Assembly (NCBI RefSeq): GCF_900115175.1 | Contig: NZ_FOYV01000002.1 | Location: 62,001 to 126,000 of the forward strand | From: Marinobacter gudaonensis | GTDB lineage: Bacteria; Pseudomonadota; Gammaproteobacteria; Pseudomonadales; Oleiphilaceae | DNA length: 64,000 bases | Direction: 5' to 3' | Shown here: piece after piece, positions 59,101 to 64,000 of the stretch | How positions within the stretch are numbered: position 1 is the stretch's first letter | Layout: the number at the start of each line of letters is the position of its first letter | Translations under genes and position numbers: made by a program | The notes under the pieces: model-generated | Databases searched by the model: none | Told to the model about the DNA's origin: nothing | The model's input: the letters and a program-made list of their open reading frames with translations, nothing else

Positions 59101-60255
59101 ATGGCCCAATCTACCCGAATCGCCGTCACCCCGGGCGATGGCATTGGCCCCGAAGTGGTGGCCGAGGCGGTCCGTTGCCTCGAGTGCCTTCGAGCCAAAC
59201 ATGGCCTTGACCTGGAGTGGACACGGTTTCCGTGGCCCTCCCACGCCTGGCATGAAGAGCACGGAGAATCGATGCCGGCCGATGCCCTGTCGCAACTCCA
59301 GAAGTACGATGCGATCCTGCTAGGTGCGCTGGGCGATCCGGGCCCGGTGGACGACCCTGACCGCTATCTGCTGCCCGATAGCATTTCCCTCGCACCCTTG
59401 CTCGACATGCGCAAGGGCTTTGACCAATGGGTGTGCGAGCGCCCCGCCCGGCTCCTGCCCGGGGCCCGGCAGTACCTGGCCGATGAGCGGGCCAAAGACA
59501 TTGATATGCTCGTTATCCGGGAGAATTCCGAGGGAGAGTACGTTGGCCAGGGTGGCCGCCTGCGAAAGGGCAAGCCAGACGAGGTCGCCACGCAGATGGA
59601 GGTATTCACCCGCAAGGCAACCGACCGCATTATACGTTACGGGTTCGAACAGGCCCGCAACCGCGCGGCAGACCGGGTGAACGAAGGCCGCACCCGAACC
59701 TTCAGAACGCTGGACGGCCGTACCTGCGAAAGCCAGGTGTGCCTGATCACCAAGCGCAATGCCCTCCGTTACTGGGGCGACATGTACACAGAAGCTTTTG
59801 AGGAGATCAGCCGGGAATACCCGGATGTCGCCACCCACCATGAACTGGTAGACGCCGCCTGCATGAAGTTCGTGCAGAGCCCCTGGGCGTTCGACGTGGT
59901 GGTGGCCAGCAACCTGCAGGGTGACATCCTGACCGACCTGGCCGCGGTGTTGTCCGGTGGCATGGGGGTAGCACCCTCGTGCAACCTGAATCCCACTGAT
60001 GCAGACATGCCGTCGATGTTCGAGCCGACCCATGGCAGCGCTCCAGACATCGCCGGCCAGGGCCTCGCGGACCCCACCGCGATGCTGTTTACCACCGCCC
60101 GCATGCTGGAGTGGCTGGGACGCAAGGATCCCGCCATTGCAGCGGCTGGCAAGGAGCTGTTCGATGCGGTGGCGGCGGACCTGGCGGAGAACGCCGGCGC
60201 CAGACGCGGCACCCACGAGATTGGCTCCGCCGTGTGTCAACGCCTGCAGGCATAA
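59101..60255 (+). CDS. Isocitrate/isopropylmalate dehydrogenase family enzyme
   Basis: A 384-residue beta-decarboxylating dehydrogenase. The N-terminus AVTPGDGIGPEVVAEAVRCL, the substrate motif VIRENSEGEYVGQGGR, Arg/Lys region, and metal-binding DILTDLAAVLSGGMGVAPSCNL are present. The VIRENSEGEY sequence fits tartrate/D-malate dehydrogenase (TtuC/DmlA) more than LeuB. It would oxidise and decarboxylate a 2-hydroxyacid using NAD. AAGGAG precedes the ATG at 59101. It stands alone and substrate is inference. Confidence 0.9.
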   Translation: MAQSTRIAVTPGDGIGPEVVAEAVRCLECLRAKHGLDLEWTRFPWPSHAWHEEHGESMPADALSQLQKYDAILLGALGDPGPVDDPDRYLLPDSISLAPLLDMRKGFDQWVCERPARLLPGARQYLADERAKDIDMLVIRENSEGEYVGQGGRLRKGKPDEVATQMEVFTRKATDRIIRYGFEQARNRAADRVNEGRTRTFRTLDGRTCESQVCLITKRNALRYWGDMYTEAFEEISREYPDVATHHELVDAACMKFVQSPWAFDVVVASNLQGDILTDLAAVLSGGMGVAPSCNLNPTDADMPSMFEPTHGSAPDIAGQGLADPTAMLFTTARMLEWLGRKDPAIAAAGKELFDAVAADLAENAGARRGTHEIGSAVCQRLQA

Positions 60256-60265
60256 GGCAACAGCC

Positions 60266-60841
60266 CTACTGGTCGGCCATCACGAACTCGAGCCGGCCAG
60301 GGGCAACGCGCACATCGACCGGCATCATGCCGAACATCCGTTCCGCGAAATTGGCCTCATCCAGCCGGTAGACGGGCATGGTTTCCAGCATCTGGGCCAC
60401 CACCCGCATCACGGTATCGGTTACCGGCTTCAGGTCGCCCTTGAACAGGGGCGAATCGATGCTGCTCTCCAGCAACTGCAGCCGCCGAATGAAGATCGCT
60501 TTCTCAGCACTGTCGTAAACAGGCGCACCCTCCACCTTCAGGGCAATATCGACCGGCAGCTTTGTCAGCAACGCATTCAGTGCCACCTGCCCCCGCACAT
60601 CAATCACGGCTACGTCCCGCCCGTCGGGACCCAGGGTAATGTCAGCGTCGTCGAGACTGAGGCTCAGGGGTGATCCGCTATTGAGCTGTTTACGGTCGTA
60701 CTCGCTCACCACATCCTTCAGGTGGCGCTCCAGTTCACCCTCGGAGATCGAATAGGGCGACATGCTGGCACAGCCACTGGCCAGTGCCAGCGTCACTAGT
60801 AAAAGCGAAGAACACAGGGTTCTCCAGGGTGTTCTATTCAT
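60266..60841 (-). CDS. DUF1439 lipoprotein (YceB-like)
   Basis: A 191-residue lipoprotein with lipobox LALASGCASM. The rest follows DUF1439/YceB: YSISEGELERHL, paired beta strands and MNALLTKLPVDIALKVEGAPVYDSAEKAIFIRR-type segment. YceB-like proteins are outer-membrane lipoproteins with a lipid-binding tubular fold of unknown role. It overlaps the CPXCG gene by 8 nt and is convergent with the dehydrogenase gene. Confidence 0.88.
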   Translation of the reverse strand: MNRTPWRTLCSSLLLVTLALASGCASMSPYSISEGELERHLKDVVSEYDRKQLNSGSPLSLSLDDADITLGPDGRDVAVIDVRGQVALNALLTKLPVDIALKVEGAPVYDSAEKAIFIRRLQLLESSIDSPLFKGDLKPVTDTVMRVVAQMLETMPVYRLDEANFAERMFGMMPVDVRVAPGRLEFVMADQ

Positions 60842-61025
60842 TCTCGGCTCTGGCCTCTACGTGTGGGGTCAGGTTGTCGTCAATGACAACCCGTAACAGA
60901 ATCGGCTGGCAGCATACCTGGCAGTCCTCGACATACTCCTGCTCGGCCACCGACGGATCAATGCTGATATCCAGTGTCTCCCAGCAGTAGGGGCACTGGA
61001 CCAGCACGGAGTCGAGGGCGGACAT
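60834..61025 (-). CDS. CPXCG-motif cysteine-rich protein
   Basis: A 63-residue protein. The paired cysteines VQCPYCWETLD and CQVCCQPI form a zinc-ribbon-like site, the CPXCG family pattern. Function is unknown. It is translationally coupled to the DUF1439 gene and 9 nt downstream of the aminotransferase. Confidence 0.87.
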   Translation of the reverse strand: MSALDSVLVQCPYCWETLDISIDPSVAEQEYVEDCQVCCQPILLRVVIDDNLTPHVEARAENE

Positions 61026-61034
61026 GGCGGTCCC

Positions 61035-62261
61035 TCAGAACTGCTGCTTCGCCATCCAGGGGATGACGCGATCAAAGGCCTCTTCCAGCTTTTCACAGGT
61101 GGTGGAGAAGCTGATGCGGACCGCATTGGTACAATGTTCCCCGAAGGCATCGCCCGGCACCATACAGACGCCCGTTTCCTTCAGCATTCTCAGAGCGAGA
61201 TCCGAACCATCCACGTGAGGCGGCAGGTCGGGAAATGCGAAGAAAGCACCACCGGGTTTATAGCCGGTCATATACGGTGTCTGGTCGATCAACTCGACCA
61301 CCTTGTCACGGCGCTCCCGGTAAATGTCGACCATATCCCGCACACACTGCTGATCGCCAGTCAAAGCCGCCACACCCGCAAACTGGGAAGGCGTGTTGGC
61401 AACGGAGGTGGTAAACATGTGGTACCGACGCAGGGATTTGATGGCGGCCTGACTGGAAATCACCCAGCCAACCCTCAGTCCTGCCATGCTGTAGGTCTTC
61501 GAAAAGCTGCTGATGCACATGATGTTGTCCAGGTCCATCGAGCAGTTCAGCACGCTGGCGAAGTCATCGTCATCGAAGATCAGGTGATCATAAACCTCAT
61601 CAGCGTAGACCTGGATGCCCCGGTAAGCACACTCCTCCAGGATGGTCTCGACAGTGCTGCGCGGATAGACGGCACCGGTCGGGTTGTTCGGGTTGTTCAG
61701 GATCAGCGCGAAGGTGCGGGAACCCATGGCCCGGATGACCTCATCCGGATCCAGCTGGTGGTTATTCTCGGCCCTGGTCGGTACGAACTTCACCTCACCG
61801 CCATTCATGCGGATCAGCGGTGCGTACAGGAGGAACGACGGGTCCGTGACAATGAACTGCCGGCCGGGCGCGGAGGTGGCGGAAATCGCCAGATACATCG
61901 CTTCGGTGGCGCCACTGGTAATGAGAATGTTGTCCCGCGTCAGCTTTCGGTTGTAGCGCTTGCCGTAATAGTCCCGCAGGGCGACCAAAAGCTCCGGCAG
62001 GCCAGCATCCATGGTATAGCCCGTTTGCCCGGCGTTGAGTGCATCAATGTAGGCATCAATCACGTGCTTTGGGGTTGGCAGATCCGGCTGGCCAATTGAC
62101 AGGTGAATCACATCCTTCATGGTGGCCGCCATGTTCACCATGCGCCGGATGCCCGGCACCGGAATGGCCTGCATGGCAGGGTTCCAGCTGGCCTTGGTCT
62201 TGCGGTATTTCACACGACGCGGTTTGGACTGGCCAGTATCTTTATTGGCGGCTTCTGCCAT
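61035..62261 (-). CDS. Class I/II pyridoxal-phosphate aminotransferase
   Basis: A 408-residue aminotransferase. The PLP lysine is in ISSFSKTYSMAGLRVGW. Also visible are IHLSIGQPDLPTP, TSGATEAMYLAIS, NNPNNPTGAVY, and the substrate arginine in NAVRISFSTT near the end. This is the aspartate/aromatic aminotransferase fold. The amino acid substrate cannot be told. AGGAGGTG gives a near-ideal ribosome-binding site for the ATG at 62261. Confidence 0.94.
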   Translation of the reverse strand: MAEAANKDTGQSKPRRVKYRKTKASWNPAMQAIPVPGIRRMVNMAATMKDVIHLSIGQPDLPTPKHVIDAYIDALNAGQTGYTMDAGLPELLVALRDYYGKRYNRKLTRDNILITSGATEAMYLAISATSAPGRQFIVTDPSFLLYAPLIRMNGGEVKFVPTRAENNHQLDPDEVIRAMGSRTFALILNNPNNPTGAVYPRSTVETILEECAYRGIQVYADEVYDHLIFDDDDFASVLNCSMDLDNIMCISSFSKTYSMAGLRVGWVISSQAAIKSLRRYHMFTTSVANTPSQFAGVAALTGDQQCVRDMVDIYRERRDKVVELIDQTPYMTGYKPGGAFFAFPDLPPHVDGSDLALRMLKETGVCMVPGDAFGEHCTNAVRISFSTTCEKLEEAFDRVIPWMAKQQF

Positions 62262-62497
62262 AAACACCTCCTGCAGACAGGGCTTGTTTCATCGTCTCTT
62301 GCAGGTTAGTCAGTATAGGAGGCCTCTACAAGACAAAACGGCAGAAAGATGCGGTACGTGAAAGTACGGTCATGGGCGCTTTCAGGTCAAATTCATGGGC
62401 CAGCGAAGTTGACCCGACGAGACCCGCCGACCAGACTGTTTATGTGCCCTTGAAAGCACCGGGCGCACGTTCACTCATCGGACAAGGCGGAGGCCCA

Positions 62498-63481
62498 ATG
62501 ACCCAGCACAACAAACCCGTTGTAACCGTTCTCACCGCGCCGGGCGAGCAGGAACCGCCGGGAATGGACGCAGTCCGGGCCCGGGCCGATGTGCGATTCG
62601 CCTGCGATGAGCAAACCCTTCGGGATACCCTGCCGGGGACCGACATCATGATGGTCACCGATTTCCGGACGGAAGCACTGGCAGCTGCCTGGCACACTGC
62701 CGACAGGCTGAAATGGATCCACGCCACCAGCGCGGGCGTGGATGCGCTGATGTTTCCGGATCTGATCAAGGGCGACGTCATTGTCACCAACGCCCGGGGC
62801 ATCTTCGACCGCACCATTGCCGAGTATGTGCTCTGCACCATCCTGATGTTTGCCAAGGATTTTCCGAACTCCATCCGCCTGCAGATGAAACACGAGTGGA
62901 AGCATCGGGATACCGAGCGGGCGGAAGGTAAGCAAGTATTGGTGGTGGGCGCCGGCTCCATCGGCCGCCAGATCGGCCGTCTGGTTGGAGCGGCGGGACT
63001 GCAGGCCCACGGCATTGCTCGCAAGCGCCGCAAGGAGGATCCGGATTTTGTGGCGGTCCACGGCAATGACGATCTTTACGAACAGCTGGGGCACGCCGAT
63101 TTCGTGGTTATCGCAGCCCCCCTGACACCCCAGACCGAAGGCCTGTTCGATGAGAAGGCATTCAAGGCCATGAAGAAGTCCGCCCGCCTGATCAACATTG
63201 GCCGTGGCCCCATCGTAAAGACCGACGACCTGATCGCCGCCCTCCAGAGCGGCGAGATTGCCGGCGCCGGCCTGGATGTCTTCGAGGAAGAACCGCTGCC
63301 GGAGAATCACCCGCTCTGGGACATGGAAAACGTCACCATGACTGCCCACATGGCCGGTGATTTCATCGGCTGGAAGCGGGCGCTTACCGATCAGTTCCTG
63401 GAGAACTTTGACCGCTGGCACAAGGGCGAGGAATTGTTCAACCTGGTGGACAAGGAGCTGGGTTACGCTGGGAGCAAGTGA
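62498..63481 (+). CDS. D-2-hydroxyacid dehydrogenase
   Basis: A 327-residue dehydrogenase with Rossmann motif GAGSIGRQIGRLVGAAG, catalytic Arg in INIGRGPIV, Glu in EEPLPENHPLW and His in MTAHMAGD. It reduces 2-keto acids or oxidises D-2-hydroxyacids with NAD(P). The GRxxR in ARKRRKED after the second strand suggests NADPH preference (glyoxylate/hydroxypyruvate reductase-like). GGAGG precedes the ATG at 62498. Confidence 0.92.
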   Translation: MTQHNKPVVTVLTAPGEQEPPGMDAVRARADVRFACDEQTLRDTLPGTDIMMVTDFRTEALAAAWHTADRLKWIHATSAGVDALMFPDLIKGDVIVTNARGIFDRTIAEYVLCTILMFAKDFPNSIRLQMKHEWKHRDTERAEGKQVLVVGAGSIGRQIGRLVGAAGLQAHGIARKRRKEDPDFVAVHGNDDLYEQLGHADFVVIAAPLTPQTEGLFDEKAFKAMKKSARLINIGRGPIVKTDDLIAALQSGEIAGAGLDVFEEEPLPENHPLWDMENVTMTAHMAGDFIGWKRALTDQFLENFDRWHKGEELFNLVDKELGYAGSK

Positions 63482-63500
63482 TTAATTGACCGCTTAGTCC

Positions 63501-63613
63501 GGAGCCATGGGTGGGCCGGCCTCCGGAAACACGCTGTGAATACATCCCTGTACGCTCGGCTCCGCCATCCATGGCTCCGCACGGTTTCCGGAGGCCGGCC
63601 CACCCATGGCTCC
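63501..63613 (-). repeat. Large hairpin element, copy C (53-nt conserved loop, CsrA-consensus match)
   Basis: Perfect 30-bp arms at 63501-63530 and 63584-63613 enclose a loop of exactly 53 nt. On the minus strand the loop carries GCCATGGATGGC and GTACAGGGATGT. The second string equals the CsrA SELEX consensus RUACARGGAUGU at all 12 positions. It lies 66 nt past the desaturase stop in sense orientation, so it would be in the 3' end of that transcript. Confidence 0.92.
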
Positions 63614-63637
63614 TACGAGTCAGTCCCGAATCAGAAC

Positions 63638-63669
63638 GTAGGTCGGATTAGCCAAAGGCGTAATCCGAC
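63638..63669 (+). repeat. REP element with 5' GTAG
   Basis: GTAG at 63638-63641 is followed by GTCGGATTA (63642-63650) and TAATCCGAC (63661-63669), with inner GCC/GGC pairing and one bulge. A GTAG tetranucleotide at the foot of a 9-bp stem is the REP shape mobilised by RAYT transposases. It sits between the desaturase stop and hairpin copy C. Confidence 0.75.
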
Positions 63670-63678
63670 AACTCTTCG

Positions 63679-64000
63679 CTAAACCCGACCACTGGCGGAA
63701 TACCTCTGCTGCAACGGCAACAAATCAAACACCCTCTCCGGGTTGTTCGGATCCACCAGCTCTGTCGGTGACTTGTAAACCCGGGGGGTGCTGTACAGCA
63801 GCTTCAGCGCCGTACTGTGCGGCATGGCCACATACCGCTCACCATGATTCTCCTCCAGCCAACGGCGCACACGCGGTGCCATGTTGTGGCCCATTTTCGG
63901 GAAGAAATGGTGCTCCACGTGATGACTGAACCGGAAATGCAGCCGATCCAGCAGCGGGTGGCTGCGCAGGCTCATGGAATTGTCCAGCGGGTTGTTAGTC
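63679..64000 (-). CDS. Fatty acid desaturase, C-terminal part (runs off window end)
   Basis: Only the last 106 residues are visible; the frame is open to position 64000. The C-terminal histidine box is seen in HFRFSHHVEHHFFPKMGHNMAP (HxxHH pattern), followed by a soluble tail. This is the membrane fatty-acid desaturase family, which inserts double bonds using two iron atoms. The upstream histidine boxes are outside the window. Confidence 0.9.
   Translation of the reverse strand, partial: TNNPLDNSMSLRSHPLLDRLHFRFSHHVEHHFFPKMGHNMAPRVRRWLEENHGERYVAMPHSTALKLLYSTPRVYKSPTELVDPNNPERVFDLLPLQQRYSASGRV

Noticed and set aside
1-64000. CRISPR arrays, tRNA, rRNA, prophage or insertion sequences
   Set aside because: Searched by eye on both strands for regular repeat-spacer patterns, clover-leaf signatures and transposase genes; none found.

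Overview
The window is a GC-rich stretch of a gammaproteobacterial chromosome. Gene content (MmsR/MmsA, the PA2779/PA2778-type pair, the kinase-phosphatase-FHA trio, YdbH-YnbE-YdbL, ArgP/ArgO, a Fur-regulated siderophore locus, many acyl-CoA enzymes) fits a marine Marinobacter-like heterotroph related to Pseudomonas. That assignment is inference from gene families; there is no rRNA or tRNA here to confirm it. I see no prophage, CRISPR array, transposase, tRNA or rRNA. The region is ordinary chromosome, densely coded on both strands.

Layout. 1-3.2 kb: valine/branched-chain catabolism (acyl-CoA dehydrogenase, mmsA, divergent mmsR). 3.2-6.2 kb: SRPBCC protein, di-iron ODP-type protein, YebC-like regulator, glutamine amidotransferase. 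6.2-9 kb: FHA protein, PP2C phosphatase and membrane Ser/Thr kinase. 9.2-10.6 kb: PA2779-like membrane protein and C39-like lipoprotein. 10.6-13.7 kb: methyltransferase, YeiR-type GTPase, RluF. 13.7-15.9 kb: ydbH-ynbE-ydbL. 15.9-27.4 kb: GNAT-nitrilase, ThpR, SDRs, esterase, ArfB, YedK-like SRAP protein, NlpC/P60 lipoprotein, ArgO/ArgP, CPBP protease, crotonase. 27.4-35.4 kb: cold-shock protein, UspA, RIO kinase, MaoC, diguanylate cyclase, MtfA, PCuAC copper chaperone, YaiI and a CANT1-like apyrase. 35.6-43 kb: a tandem-repeat periplasmic protein and an iron locus with three Fur-box-like sites (ABC exporter, FhuC/D/B-like importer, FhuF, and a 36-residue membrane microprotein on the opposite strand). 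43-51.9 kb: sugar dehydrogenase, two aldo/keto reductases, glutaredoxin-like protein, fatty-acid hydroxylase family protein, DacB, lipoprotein. 51.9-57.7 kb: an SDR/phosphatase/phosphotransferase/SDR/ACAD operon opposite a LysR regulator, which looks like a hydroxyacyl-CoA degradation module. 57.7-64 kb: EAL phosphodiesterase, isopropylmalate-dehydrogenase family enzyme, lipoprotein, aminotransferase, 2-hydroxyacid dehydrogenase and the end of a fatty acid desaturase.

The most unusual feature is a three-copy family of large hairpins (33751-33849, 47208-47316, 63501-63613). Each has a perfect outer stem of 23, 28 or 30 bp whose sequence differs between copies, closing a loop of exactly 53 nt whose sequence is conserved. 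The loop folds into two small hairpins that both display ANGGA. In the third copy one matches the CsrA/RsmA high-affinity consensus at 12 of 12 positions. I propose it as a dispersed structured RNA/DNA element, possibly a CsrA/RsmA decoy. A second candidate novelty is the 36-residue microprotein with its own Fur-box-like site at 42795-42905.
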